Assembly (NCBI RefSeq): GCF_000482385.1 | Contig: NZ_AXVD01000037.1 | Location: 1 to 51,595, forward strand | DNA from: Nocardia sp. CNY236 | GTDB lineage: Bacteria > Actinomycetota > Actinomycetes > Mycobacteriales > Mycobacteriaceae | Direction of reading: 5' to 3' | DNA length: 51,595 bases | In this document: one piece after another, positions 24,984 through 34,600 of the stretch | Numbering within the stretch: the stretch's first letter is position 1 | Layout: every line of letters starts with the position of its first letter | Notes under the pieces: generated by a model | Database searches by the model: none | What the model was told of the DNA's origin: nothing | Seen by the model: only the letters and a program-made list of their open reading frames with translations | Position numbers and translations under genes: made by a program

Positions 24984-25898
24984 CTATGCCGACCCCGCAG
25001 ACTTTGGTGCCGACCGAGCGACTCCAGTCGGCGCGTGCAAGCCCACGTGGCGGTGAAGAAAATCGATCTGGTCGGCGACAACAGAGTCATGCTCTGGACC
25101 GTCGTAGATGTCGAAGTGATCGACGCCGGGGTAGGTGCGCACTTCACCACGCGGCGCATTCCTAGCGGCCCTGATCGCCGGACCGGGCGCCGCGACCCGG
25201 TCTTGTTCGCCGACGCAGACCAGCCATGGACAGTGCAGCCCCCGTGCCGCGCGTACAGGCCGGAAAGGCCGCCCAAGCAGCCACCGGGCACTGACCCGGT
25301 TGCGCCACCGAGAGTCCTCGCCGAGTGCGACGACACGTCGCCAGCCGCCCTCACTGTAGGGAGCATTGATGAATGCCGCCTCGTGCGGCTGGCCGACGGC
25401 AGGCAGATATCCGCCCCGAGCGGCGGCCACGAGCATGTGCAGGCGTACCGACAGCGGGCTTCGATACGCCTGCGAAAAGATGTCCAGAACCGGCACCTGG
25501 CTGATCGCGGCTGCGACCTGTAGGTCTTCGGCCGCAGCGGCCAGCGCATTTCCGCCTCCCAGCGAGGAGCCGAAGGTGACCACCCTGTCGGCGTCGACCT
25601 CGGGGCGCGCACGGACATACGCGATCGCCGCCCGCCAGTCTTCGAGTTGACGTGCCGGTTGGAACAGGTCCGGTTCGCCAGCACTGTCACCGAACCCCCG
25701 ATGGTCGAACACCAAGGCGGCGAACCCGGCGGCGGCGAAGCGTTCGGCGAACGCCCCGAGCCGATCACGGCGGGTCCCGGTCAGACCGTGCGCCATCACC
25801 ACTACGGGACCGGGTCTCGGCGCGTCGCCGGCCCGATACCACCATGCGGCGCACCGGTCCACACCCGATACGAATGTCGAGTCCTCGCGTGCTTTCAT
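24984..25898 (-). CDS. Alpha/beta hydrolase
   Basis: A protein of about 304 residues. An oxyanion strand-turn (VVVMAHGLTGTRRDRL) is followed by VFDHRGFGDSAGE, the nucleophile elbow TFGSSLGGGNAL with the catalytic serine, an aspartate in CVGEQDRVA and the histidine in GVDHFDIYDG. The triad is complete. It resembles dienelactone hydrolase/acyl-peptidase-like esterases, but the substrate cannot be read. There is no signal peptide. ATG 25898 has CAGGA eight bases upstream; ATG 25907 is also possible. Confidence 0.85.
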   Translation of the reverse strand: MKAREDSTFVSGVDRCAAWWYRAGDAPRPGPVVVMAHGLTGTRRDRLGAFAERFAAAGFAALVFDHRGFGDSAGEPDLFQPARQLEDWRAAIAYVRARPEVDADRVVTFGSSLGGGNALAAAAEDLQVAAAISQVPVLDIFSQAYRSPLSVRLHMLVAAARGGYLPAVGQPHEAAFINAPYSEGGWRRVVALGEDSRWRNRVSARWLLGRPFRPVRAARGLHCPWLVCVGEQDRVAAPGPAIRAARNAPRGEVRTYPGVDHFDIYDGPEHDSVVADQIDFLHRHVGLHAPTGVARSAPKSAGSA

Positions 25899-25982
25899 GG
25901 CATTCATCCTGGCAACGGTCACGCGACGCCGCCGGCAGGAATCGGACGTGGGGTCGAGGGAGTATCGCCCTGTCGTGTCGCC

Positions 25983-26447
25983 CTATCGCCCTATCGCAGC
26001 GGCCATCACCCGCACTGCCGAGACCAAGCCATCGATCAGCTGGCCCTGGCGGAACGAACTCGACGCGGCAGTGAGGCCGAGTTGGCAGACATGACCGTTC
26101 GCGCGGTCGGCGATGGCTCGACCGGACCGTACTTCGACGGCCTTCTCATTGGGCGCGACGGCGATGAGCACCGAACGCTCCGACTCGGGCATGTGCGGGA
26201 ACAGCGCATCCGCACCCGCGGTCGGGTCCTGTCCCAGATCGCCGATGTAGACGGTGAAACGCACCTTGGTCGCACGAGTCGCCTCGGTGAGCACGTTGTC
26301 CATCGCGAGCCGCTCCTCGTCGTCGAACGGCGCCTCTTTGAACACGTCGCCCGCCTCGTGCACACCCGACACGCGACCACTGCTGGTGACGACGTATCCG
26401 TGCGGCAGATCGGCTTCGACCACCGCGGGCCATTCAGAACCTGCCAC
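25983..26447 (-). CDS. DUF5130-family conserved protein
   Basis: A 154-residue protein with a central alternating fold (KVRFTVYIGDLGQDPTAGADALF, VLIAVAPNEKAVEVRSG) and two C-terminal helices. It recalls the TPM-like DUF5130 family of mycobacteria, found next to pepN there. It starts with GTG 26447, with GGAGG nine bases upstream, inside the end of the CtaJ-like gene (14-bp overlap), so the two are coupled. Its role is unknown. The shared operon suggests a link with the respiratory membrane. Confidence 0.7.
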   Translation of the reverse strand: MAGSEWPAVVEADLPHGYVVTSSGRVSGVHEAGDVFKEAPFDDEERLAMDNVLTEATRATKVRFTVYIGDLGQDPTAGADALFPHMPESERSVLIAVAPNEKAVEVRSGRAIADRANGHVCQLGLTAASSSFRQGQLIDGLVSAVRVMAAAIGR

Positions 26448-26709
26448 TTGCGCGTCCTCCGATCAGCTCCACCTGAGTGGACTCGATTGCCGCACGCTGC
26501 GGCGATGTCTCCGCGATGGGATGACCCGGAATGGTCACCTCGTCGGTGGCAGTCCAGAGCACCGGTGGTTGGGTCCACTTCTGACCGAGGGCGAAATGAA
26601 CCGGCTTCTCACCAGGCAGTGGCTTACCGAGAAACGACAATCCGGCGATCACACCGTAGATCACCAGTGGTATGCCGACGAAGATCAGCACTGTCTCGAG
26701 AATGCTCAC
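26434..26709 (-). CDS. Small membrane protein, probable cytochrome aa3 oxidase subunit CtaJ
   Basis: A 91-residue protein with one N-terminal membrane span (ILETVLIFVGIPLVIYGVIAGL) followed by a soluble tail containing KWTQPPVLWTA. The layout and position beside DUF5130 and pepN match the accessory aa3 oxidase subunit described in actinobacterial III2-IV2 supercomplexes, as I recall. The sequence is short, so the assignment is tentative; otherwise it is simply a conserved single-pass protein. GTG 26709 is the start. Confidence 0.55.
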   Translation of the reverse strand: MSILETVLIFVGIPLVIYGVIAGLSFLGKPLPGEKPVHFALGQKWTQPPVLWTATDEVTIPGHPIAETSPQRAAIESTQVELIGGRASGRF

Positions 26710-26865
26710 GAATCAAAGGTAGACGATCGTGTGTAGTAGCTGTGCGCCCGGTCTGCCGGACAACATCCCAATGGCCGTGAACTGCGGTTTCCACTGTCAG
26801 ACCAGCCACGTCGGGTACGACCCGATGCTTCCCACACCGGGTCCCGCAGCACCTCGTTTACGTTG

Positions 26866-27513
26866 CTTTCAACACATCAGGCAACCCGGCAACCCCAACT
26901 CGGCGCCGTTGTAGACGAACACCACGCCGGGCAACGCCAACGCCACCAGGATCATCGCCCGAGCGAGGGCAACGCCGACGGGGTCCCCGCCATACCGGGT
27001 CACCTCGCGCTCGATGTCGTGGTTGGATAGTGTCCAGGTGGGCACGGCCGAGACCGGCTCGACGGCCGCAAGCGAGTTTCTCGATCGCGGCGCGCAGTTC
27101 CTCGGCGACGAAGCCCGCTTGGGCCAAGCGAGGTCGGGCAAGCCGTCCGGCTTGGCCATACCGTGCGCGACGAGGCGGAAGCCATCCACGCCCCGATCGA
27201 GCCAGAACCGCAGCGTCTGCTCGAAATCCACAACCACTTCGGGATGTGCCCAGTTCAGGTCGGGCTGGCCCGGCGCGAACAGGTGTAGGTACCACTGACC
27301 GGGCTTTCCGTCGGGTTCGGTGACTCTGGTCCAGGCCGGCCCGCCGAAGACACTTGGCCAAGCAGTTCGAGGTAGCCGAGTCTGTCGCACACGCCCCAGA
27401 GGTCTCCGATTCCGTCACCGCTGGCATCGGCGAAAGATCGCGGATACACCTGATAGAAGACCGCCGACCGCCACCAGGGTGGGGAGTGGTCGACCGACGC
27501 CGTCGCTGCTGGT
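26866..27513 (-). pseudogene. Decayed alpha-glucosidase (GH13)
   Basis: Reading leftward from about 27490, the typical start WWRSAVFYQVYPRSFADASG ... LGYLELLG is intact in one frame. It then jumps to a second frame (WPSVFGGPAWTRV ... GQWYLHLFAPGQPDLNW), having lost the first catalytic-barrel part. In GVDGFRLVAHGMAKPDGLPD the nucleophile aspartate (GFRIDVAHG in the family) is deleted. A further deletion follows before WTLSNHDIEREVTRYGG. The frame ends at VFVYNGAELGLPG, and the rest is missing. At about 650 bp of an expected 1.6 kb, this is a relic. It keeps the place next to glbO that aglA has in mycobacteria. Confidence 0.85.
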
Positions 27514-27515
27514 GC

Positions 27516-27920
27516 TCAGATCGGAGAATTCATCAACGAGTCGGCCGCCATCGTCAGGTAGTCGAGCAGCTGCTTACGGTGCTGGTCGTCCAGGACTTCG
27601 GGTTCGATCTCCGCAACCGCGACGTGCATGCACCGCAACCATGCGTCGCGCTCGATCGGTCCGATGGTGAACGGCATGTGCCGCATCCGCAGGCGCGGAT
27701 GACCACGCTGCTCGGAGTAGGTACGCGGGCCACCCCAATACTGCTCGAGAAACATCCGCAGGCGGTCCTCGGCGGGTCCGAGATCTTCCTCTGGATAGAG
27801 CGGACGCAACACCTCGTCGGCCGCCACCTCACGGTAAAAGGTTCCGATGATCCGCCGAAACGTCTCCGCCCCGCCGACCGCCGCATAGAACGACGTCGTT
27901 GTCTTCTCTCCCGAAGTCAT
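27516..27920 (-). CDS. glbO: Truncated haemoglobin group II (GlbO)
   Basis: A 134-residue truncated globin. The segments FYAAVGGAETFRRIIGTFY, LRPLYPE, FLEQYWGGPRTYSEQRGHPRLRMRH (proximal histidine region) and the group II tryptophan in RDAWLRCM are all present. Group II trHbs bind oxygen and NO and are thought to aid respiration or detoxify reactive nitrogen. ATG 27920 gives the usual length. It ends three bases from the aglA remnant, whose start once followed directly. Confidence 0.92.
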   Translation of the reverse strand: MTSGEKTTTSFYAAVGGAETFRRIIGTFYREVAADEVLRPLYPEEDLGPAEDRLRMFLEQYWGGPRTYSEQRGHPRLRMRHMPFTIGPIERDAWLRCMHVAVAEIEPEVLDDQHRKQLLDYLTMAADSLMNSPI

Positions 27921-28153
27921 AGACCCTCTCGATTCACCGACTGTGCCGCACGTCCATTGTGCCCTGCCGCCGGCATGCTGCTCTTGCACTGCCACTGCGC
28001 GCCCGTCGGGGGCGGCCAACGGCTCTTCAGCCGCCGTTTACCGGACATTGTTGGAAATCACCGTGCAATGCCGCACATTCCATGGTCAACTGGTTGGCAG
28101 TCTCTGCTCCGCAGATACCACATGATCCTGCCAATCATGAAATCGAGGTCGAG

Positions 28154-28855
28154 ATGAAGCAGCGGCACGCCGGCCGGTCACACGAAACACGAGCGCACCG
28201 ACAACTCCAGCCCGCCGACGTCCACAATCGTGGGTCGGGGGCTACTCCGCTGCACATCGTGTCCGAAAACCATCCGGGCGGGCATCGTGATCATCACGAA
28301 TTTCGCCCCCGTCCCGCGGCACCCACCACCGGCGCGAGCTGGCTGGACGCCAGGGTGCTGCTATTGAACGCCACCTACGAGCCGCTCACCGCATTGCCCG
28401 CACGCCGAGCGATCGTCCTGCTCGTCTGCGACAAGGCCGACACGGTCCATCAGAACACCGACGAACCTGCGGTGCGCTCGGCCGAGACCTCGGTGAGGGT
28501 GCCTTCTGTGATCCGCCTGCGCAACTACGTTCGCGTGCCCTACCGCGCCCGCGTTCCCATGACCCGAGCCGCCCTCATGCACCGCGACCGCTATCGGTGC
28601 GGTTACTGCGGCGGCAAAGCCGAGACCATCGACCACGTCATCCCGCGCAGCCGGGGTGGGGAGCATTCCTGGGAGAACTGTGTCGCCAGCTGCGCGCCCT
28701 GCAACCACCGCAAGGCCGACAAACTGCTCAGCGAGCTGGGCTGGACCCTGATGTCCCCGCTGATTTCACCCAAGGGTCCGCACTGGCGCCTGCTGTCGAG
28801 CGCCACGGAGCTCGACCCGACCTGGTTGCAATATCTCGGCGAAGGCGCCGCGTGA
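28154..28855 (+). CDS. HNH endonuclease
   Basis: A 233-residue protein. Its centre is VLLLNATYEPLTALPARRAI..., the N-terminal helper domain of this HNH subfamily. The C-terminus has the zinc/HNH module RYRCGYCGGKAETIDHVIPRSRGG ... ENCVASCAPCNHRKADKLL, described in parts: CxxC, DHVIPRSRGG, and CxxCNxxK. Family members cleave DNA, and the physiological role of this chromosomal class is not known. It is likely a core gene, as it is syntenic with a mycobacterial counterpart beside glbO. ATG 28154 has only a weak purine-rich site; upstream frame extensions look non-coding. Confidence 0.88.
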   Translation: MKQRHAGRSHETRAHRQLQPADVHNRGSGATPLHIVSENHPGGHRDHHEFRPRPAAPTTGASWLDARVLLLNATYEPLTALPARRAIVLLVCDKADTVHQNTDEPAVRSAETSVRVPSVIRLRNYVRVPYRARVPMTRAALMHRDRYRCGYCGGKAETIDHVIPRSRGGEHSWENCVASCAPCNHRKADKLLSELGWTLMSPLISPKGPHWRLLSSATELDPTWLQYLGEGAA

Positions 28856-28859
28856 GGGA

Positions 28860-29426
28860 TCAGACGTATTCCATCACCAACAGCGCCCAGGTCGGCGATA
28901 CCAGCGCCTCGAACACGTGCGGCTCGTCACCGCGGTAGGTGATGTAGTCGCCGGGCAGTAGTTCGACGGGCGCAGCAAGGGGACCGACCAGTGCCCTTCC
29001 CTCGGCGAGCAGCATGTGCTCCACCACTCCCGTGATATGCGGGTCCGATGTCCGGGCATGTCCGGGCTCCGCAGTGATCCGAAACAGGTCACGGCGGGTA
29101 TGCGCGGGATCTGCGGCCAGCAGAGTCGCCCGATACTCCGACCGCTCGGCGGCGACCACCGGGCCGTCCCCCGCACGAATCACGTGCACGGTGGGTCGTG
29201 GTGGATCGAGCAGTCGGGAAAACGGCATGTCGAGCGCGACGCACAACGCCCACAACGTTTCCAGGCTCGGATTCCCGGTCCCGGATTCCAGCTGTGACAG
29301 CGTAGACTTCGCGATGCCCGCTCGATTGGCGACTTCGCTCAACGACAACCTGGCGCGCGTCCGCTCGCGGCGCAATGCGGCGGCAATCGCCGCCTGAGGT
29401 GTTGTCGGCGCATCTGGCTGCGTCAT
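28860..29426 (-). CDS. HTH-cupin transcriptional regulator
   Basis: A 188-residue protein. Residues 12-66 are a Cro/C1 helix-turn-helix (LSLSEVANRAGIAKSTLSQLESG), and residues 105-185 are a small cupin barrel (HITGVVEHMLLAEG, LLPGDYITYRGDEPHVFEAL). Such proteins sense a small ligand and repress a neighbouring transporter. It is divergent from azlCD with an 80-bp spacer, so azlCD is the obvious target. ATG 29426 has GGGAGCGGG upstream. It ends four bases after the convergent HNH gene. Confidence 0.88.
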   Translation of the reverse strand: MTQPDAPTTPQAAIAAALRRERTRARLSLSEVANRAGIAKSTLSQLESGTGNPSLETLWALCVALDMPFSRLLDPPRPTVHVIRAGDGPVVAAERSEYRATLLAADPAHTRRDLFRITAEPGHARTSDPHITGVVEHMLLAEGRALVGPLAAPVELLPGDYITYRGDEPHVFEALVSPTWALLVMEYV

Positions 29427-29469
29427 TCCCGCTCCCGTTCAGTCGAAGGCCGCACAACAGAAAACCATA

Positions 29470-29499
29470 TTGACGAAGCACTGAGCGCATGTTCATTAT
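29470..29499 (+). promoter_or_regulatory. azlC promoter, leaderless
   Basis: TTGACG (29470-29475) and CATTAT (29494-29499) are spaced by 18 bp. Transcription would begin about seven bases on, at ATG 29507. The symmetric ATGTT-N10-AACAT (29489-29508) overlaps the -10 and could be the operator of the cupin regulator. Confidence 0.5.
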
Positions 29500-29506
29500 A
29501 AGCAAC

Positions 29507-30202
29507 ATGCGTTCGATATGGCGAACACTCGACCGGGACACCGTGGCGGGCATCGTCACCGTATGCCTCGCCATCGGGATGATCGGGGTCTCCTATGGGG
29601 CGACAGCCGTCGGCGCAGGCTTCCCGATCTGGCTGCCGATCCTCCTCGGCTACGCGGTGCTCGCCGCCGGCTCGGAGTTCCTGTTCATCGGAATCATCGC
29701 CGCCGGGGGCAGTCCGGTCACTGCGGTGCTGGCCGGACTGCTGGTGAACGCCCGGCACCTGCCCTACGGGTTGTCGGCTCCCGATGTAGTGGGCAGCGGC
29801 TGGCGCCGGTGGCTCGGGGTCCATCTCATGAACGACGAGTCCGTGGCATTGGCGCTCGCACAGAGCGACGCCAGGCGGCGAACGGCGGCCTACTGGGCGG
29901 CAGGCTTGGGAGTAATGCTCGTCTGGCCCGGTGGCGCGGCCATCGGCGCACTGATCGGGACCGTGATCTCCGATACCGCAGCGCTCGGGCTGGACGCGAT
30001 CTTTCCCACCGTATTGCTCACGCTGGTATTGCCGTCCCTGCGCGATCGCCTCACGCTCGCCGCCGCGGGCACGGGCGCGGTCGTCGCGCTCATCGCGACG
30101 TCGTTCCTCCCCGCTGGCGCTCCGATACTGCTCGCCCTGTTCGGAATCTTGGTCGCAGTGCGCGAACGGCCCGGACCCGTCACCACATCGGGAGGGCGGT
30201 AG
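29507..30202 (+). CDS. azlC: AzlC-family branched-chain amino acid exporter subunit
   Basis: A 231-residue membrane protein with about six spans and the family segments IGVSYGATAVGAGFPIW, AAGSEFLFIGIIAAGGSP, GLLVNARHLPYG and FLPAGAPILLALFGI. With AzlD it exports branched-chain amino acids or analogues. ATG 29507 is preferred because the promoter places the transcript start there and no ribosome site precedes either ATG; ATG 29489 would add six residues. The stop overlaps the azlD start by one base. Confidence 0.9.
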   Translation: MRSIWRTLDRDTVAGIVTVCLAIGMIGVSYGATAVGAGFPIWLPILLGYAVLAAGSEFLFIGIIAAGGSPVTAVLAGLLVNARHLPYGLSAPDVVGSGWRRWLGVHLMNDESVALALAQSDARRRTAAYWAAGLGVMLVWPGGAAIGALIGTVISDTAALGLDAIFPTVLLTLVLPSLRDRLTLAAAGTGAVVALIATSFLPAGAPILLALFGILVAVRERPGPVTTSGGR

Positions 30203-30507
30203 TGCTGGTCGCGATCCTCGTACTCGCGGCGGGAACCTACGCCTTCCGCTGGGCAGGTCCAGCGCTACGAAACCGGATTCGTCCTCCGGCTCGCGTTGTG
30301 CGGTTGCTCGAAATCAGCACTGTCGTGCTGCTCACAGCGCTCATAGCCGTCTCCACGCTGCCACTGGGCACTGGAGCGCTCGGGCCAGCGGTGCCCGCCG
30401 GCGTTCTCGTCGGCGGGGTACTCGCATGGAAGAAGTGCCCTCTGCTGGTGGTGATCATCGCCGCCGCGGCAACAACTGCACTGGTTCGCCTGGCTGGCTT
30501 CTCCTGA
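30202..30507 (+). CDS. azlD: AzlD-family transporter subunit
   Basis: A 101-residue protein with four predicted spans (LVAILVLAAGTYAFRW, LLEISTVVLLTALIAV, AVPAGVLVGGVLAW, LLVVIIAAAATTALVRL), the AzlD layout including the RWAGP turn. It is the small partner of AzlC. GTG 30202 overlaps the azlC stop (TAGTG), and GGGAGGGCGG stands just upstream. Confidence 0.88.
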   Translation: MLVAILVLAAGTYAFRWAGPALRNRIRPPARVVRLLEISTVVLLTALIAVSTLPLGTGALGPAVPAGVLVGGVLAWKKCPLLVVIIAAAATTALVRLAGFS

Positions 30508-30515
30508 GCGACGCC

Positions 30516-31181
30516 TCAGCGCGGCGCCAGCGGGATGCCGCCGGCGAGGCGGCGAGCAACCGAGCCGTACCGAGCGTCCAAGCGCAGCCAGGTCCTGGAG
30601 GCGCGGACCCGCACGATCTCGGTGCGCGGAATCTCACTCGGAGCGAACTTCGCTGATGGATGGGGGATGAAGTCCATCGCGGTGAGCGCGAAAAGCACCC
30701 GCATCGGCACTGGCACCTGCATGTCCGCCCCGGACACGGTCAGTACGGTCTGATCCAGCAAAGAGGCAGGGGGGCCGTGGCCGTTGCCGTACTCCTTCGC
30801 CAGGTCTGCTCCCTGTTCGGCGAGCTCGATCATCGTGCGCGCGGGCACATCGTCGATGTGCGCGAACCCGTGCGCGGGCGGCAGAGCCCCCCGCCATGCG
30901 GAGTCCATCGAGTATCCGAGGTCGATCGAATCACCGTTCGACAATCCTGCCAGGACGAACTCGGCGCCGACGGTGACGTCGTCGACCCCGAGTTCGGCGA
31001 CCACGGTACGCACCGCCAGCGCCTCGAAACCGGTTGCCACCCAACTGGAGACATGTCGCTGCTCGCGCCGGCGCAGCCGGACCACTGCCGCCGGATCCAG
31101 TCGAAGCGCTCTGGTCAGGAAGGCCGCGAGATCATCGCGGTGCGCCGGGTCGGGCACCCGGAGTACTCGATGCTCAGCCAT
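30516..31181 (-). CDS. Conserved mycobacterial-type hypothetical protein
   Basis: A 221-residue soluble protein with an N-terminal Arg-rich helical part (DDLAAFLTRALRLDPAAVVRLRRRE), a middle segment WRGALPPAHGFAHIDDVPA and a C-terminal part (VLFALTAMDFIP...RTWLRLDARYGSVARRL). I recall a homologue in the same place in mycobacteria (Rv2474c), upstream of the thioesterase and gdh. No enzyme motif is recognised. ATG 31181 follows GGAG; GTG 31190 is possible. Confidence 0.7.
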   Translation of the reverse strand: MAEHRVLRVPDPAHRDDLAAFLTRALRLDPAAVVRLRRREQRHVSSWVATGFEALAVRTVVAELGVDDVTVGAEFVLAGLSNGDSIDLGYSMDSAWRGALPPAHGFAHIDDVPARTMIELAEQGADLAKEYGNGHGPPASLLDQTVLTVSGADMQVPVPMRVLFALTAMDFIPHPSAKFAPSEIPRTEIVRVRASRTWLRLDARYGSVARRLAGGIPLAPR

Positions 31182-31221
31182 CGGGGCCACTCCGGCGCGA
31201 CCGACTGCTCGGCAACGCCGC

Positions 31222-31686
31222 TCAGTCCATCCACTCGGACAGGTACCCGGCCTCTGGTCCGGTGAGCCGACGCAGCCGCTGAGTCTGCATATCGAACGCC
31301 GCGATCTGCGTGGATGCGATCACCGCCGGCGCCGAGTCGGGCTCGGCCGCCGCCGCACGCACCTCGTAACCGATGGTGAAGTCGACCGCACGCAGCTGCT
31401 GGATCCACATGGCGATATCGAGCGGTGTGTCCTCATGGCGCAGCTGGCCGCGGTAGCGCACCCGAAGATCGGCGAGAACGCAGCCCTCCCGCAACGCGGC
31501 GGTCGGTCGGCCGTCCTCGAACAGCCACGGGATCCGCGCCTCCTCCAGCAATGTGACCATCCGGGCGTGGTTGACGTGCTGGAACACGTCCATGTCCGAC
31601 CACCTGATGTCCACCATGGCATGGAAGCGTCGAGGCAACGCCGGACCGTAAGGCGCCTTCCCGTTTGTTTTCACCGAACTCGTCAA
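31222..31686 (-). CDS. Hot-dog fold acyl-CoA thioesterase
   Basis: A 154-residue protein with the 4HBT signature IRWSDMDVFQHVNHARMVTLLEEAR, whose aspartate is the usual catalytic residue, then RVRYRGQLRHEDTPLDI. It hydrolyses an acyl-CoA of unknown chain. TTG 31686 overlaps the gdh stop (TTGA), which indicates translational coupling to the glutamate dehydrogenase gene. GTG 31674 is the alternative. The same order occurs in mycobacteria (Rv2475c-Rv2476c). Confidence 0.82.
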   Translation of the reverse strand: MTSSVKTNGKAPYGPALPRRFHAMVDIRWSDMDVFQHVNHARMVTLLEEARIPWLFEDGRPTAALREGCVLADLRVRYRGQLRHEDTPLDIAMWIQQLRAVDFTIGYEVRAAAAEPDSAPAVIASTQIAAFDMQTQRLRRLTGPEAGYLSEWMD

Positions 31687-34600
31687 CGTGGTACCTCCGA
31701 CTGTGCGCCCACGCCGCTCACCATACTGCGCACTTGACGCGCCGCCACCGACAATGTGGCGAGATCGTGGACTCCGGATTCGAACAATTCCGAAAGTGCC
31801 GCCCTGGCTCGGCCGAGGCGAGACTGATTCTTCGACTCCCAGTATGCAATCTTCTCATCCGCTGTCTCTTCGGGGTCTCCACCGGAGAGCACGTCGAGAG
31901 TGAGCGAACGCAGCGACCCGTACATGTCGTCGCGCAATGCCAGCCTGGCCAACGAATGCCAGCGGTCGCCGCGTTCGAGGTGGCCGACCGCCTGCAACAG
32001 CCAGTCGATCTTGAGGTGATCGTTGAGCGCGTAATACAGCAAACCGACCTCGTCGCCATCGCGGTCGGTGATGTCGGCGATATCGACCACGTCCAGCAGA
32101 GAGAACAGATTCAGCAAGCCGAACACCTCGGTGGCCAAGTCGATCGGTGCGCCCTGCGCAATCAACTCCGCGGACTGGTCGGTGAGCGTGGATACGTGAT
32201 GTCCGCGCAACCACCCCGGCACGCTCGGCGCGAGCCGGCGCACATCGTCTCGGTATCGGTTGATTTCAGCACCGACCGCAATCGGCTGTGGCCGGTTGCT
32301 CAGCAGCCACCGCGACGCCCGGTCCAACGTTCGCTTGGTTTCCAACTCGAGCAGGTCGCGCACCGGTGTGGGCGCGTCGGCTGCCCGGATCCGCGCCCAC
32401 ATCTGGTGCAGATCGAAGATTCCGCTGGCGGCGGCGAATGCTCGCGCAGCGTCGGTGGTGGTGGCGCCGATCTCTTCGCTGAGCCGGTGCGCGTAGGTGA
32501 TTCCGCCGTGGTCGACCATCTCGTTGACGATCATGGTGGTGACGATCTGCCTGCGCAGCCGGTGGCGCTTGATCGCGCCGCCGAAACGGTCGCGCACCGG
32601 CGTCGGGAAGTAGCTCGGCAGGCGTGCAGCGAAGTACTGGCTGTCGGGTAGGTCGGATTCGAGCAGGTCGGCCTTGAGCGCGAGCTTCACGTGCGCCATC
32701 AAGTTGGCCAGCTCGGGCGAGACCAAACCCGTGCCGTCATCGAGTCGACGCTGCATGTCCTCGTCGGAGGGCAACGCCTCGAGTTCTCGATCCAACCCGC
32801 GGCGCCGCTCGAGATCGTCGATGAGCCGCATCTGCACATTGAGCATGTGCGGCCCTTCGGTACGGGACAGGCCCATGAGGAAGTTTTGCTCCACATTGTC
32901 GTGCAAGACCATGCGACTGACTTCGTCGGTCATCGAGGCGAGTAGTGGATTGCGCTCGCCGGCGGACAACTGGTTGTTGGAGACGACGGCATCGAGCAGG
33001 ATCTTGATATTGACTTCGTGGTCGGAGCAATCGACTCCGGCGGAGTTGTCGAGTGCATCGGTGTTGATCTTGCCGCCGAAGCGGGCGAACTCGATCCGAC
33101 CGCGAGCGGTTGCCCCGAGGTTGCCTCCCTCGCCGATCACCGTGACGCGCAACTGGTCGGCATCGACGCGGATCACGTCGTTGGATTTGTCGCCGACGTC
33201 GGCGTTGGTCTCGGTGCTGGCCTTGACGTAAGTGCCGATACCGCCGTTCCACAGCAGATCCACCGGGGCGAGCAGGATCGCGCGGATCAACTCCGGCGGC
33301 GACAGCGATTCGACCTCGTCGGCCAGTCCGAGCGCCGCGCGGACCGGCCGAGTGATCGGTACTGCTTTCACGGTGCGGTCGTACACTCCGCCGCCGGCAC
33401 TGATCAGCGCACGGTCGTAGTCGGCCCACGACGAGCGGGGCAGCGCGAACATCCGCTGTCGCTCCTGGAAGGAGCTGGCAGCATCGGGCGTCGGATCCAG
33501 GAAGACGTGGCGATGATCGAATGCTGCGACCAGCCGAATGTGTTCCGACAGCAACATTCCGTTGCCGAACACGTCACCACTCATGTCGCCGATACCGACC
33601 GCAGTGAACTCGTGTTTCTGGGTGTCGATACCCAGTTCCTGGAAATGTCGCTTCACGCTTTCCCATGCGCCCTTGGCGGTGATCCCCATCGCCTTGTGGT
33701 CATAGCCGGCCGAACCACCGGACGCGAACGCATCACCGAGCCAGAATCCATAGCTGGCGGCGACATCGTTGGCGATGTCGGAGAATGTGGCTGTGCCCTT
33801 GTCGGCGGCCACCACCAGATACGTGTCGTCCGCATCGCGGCGAATCACACGCGCCGGCGGCAACACCACCCCTGCTGCGCGGTCCACGTTGTCGGTGACA
33901 TCCAACAGGCCCGAAATGAACGTGCGGTAGCAGCTGATCGCCTCGGCGTTCGCTGCTTGCCGGTCCACCGCCGGGTCTCCCGAAGCCAGTGGTGGCTGTT
34001 TGACCACGAAGCCACCCTTGGCGCCCACCGGCACGATCACCGCGTTCTTGACCGCCTGCGCCTTCACCAAACCCAACACCTCGGTGCGGAAGTCCTCCAG
34101 CCGATCCGACCAGCGCAAACCACCACGCGCCACCGAACCGAATCGCAGATGCACCCCTTCTATCCGTGGGGAGTACACGAAGATCTCGAACAACGGCCGC
34201 GGTTTCGGCAACTCCGCGATCTCGCGCGGGTTCAACTTCACCGACACGAACTCCCGCGCCGCACCGCCGGAATCGGTCACGTAGAAGTTCGTGCGCAGCG
34301 TTGCCTTGATCAACCCCATGATCGCCCGCAGAATACGGTCGGAATCCAAACTGACGACGTCATCGATCCGCCTGCGCATCTGCCGCTCCACCTCGGCAGC
34401 ACGCTCACCGGAGCACGAGTCGGGATCGAAATGTGCTTCGAACAGGTCGACCAGCGCTCGCGCGATATCCGGGTAAGCGAGCAATACACGACAGATATTG
34501 GCCTGGCTGTAGGGGAAACCGGCCTGCTGTAGATATTTTGCGTAGGTACGCAGCATCGAGACCGCTCGCCAGGGCAGCAGCGCACGCAGGACCAATTCGT

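Noticed and set aside
24953..24984. Tandem 16-bp duplication after the hydrolase gene
   Set aside because: It is a simple two-copy duplication just past a stop codon, with no sign of function or of a longer array, so it is noted only with the terminator.
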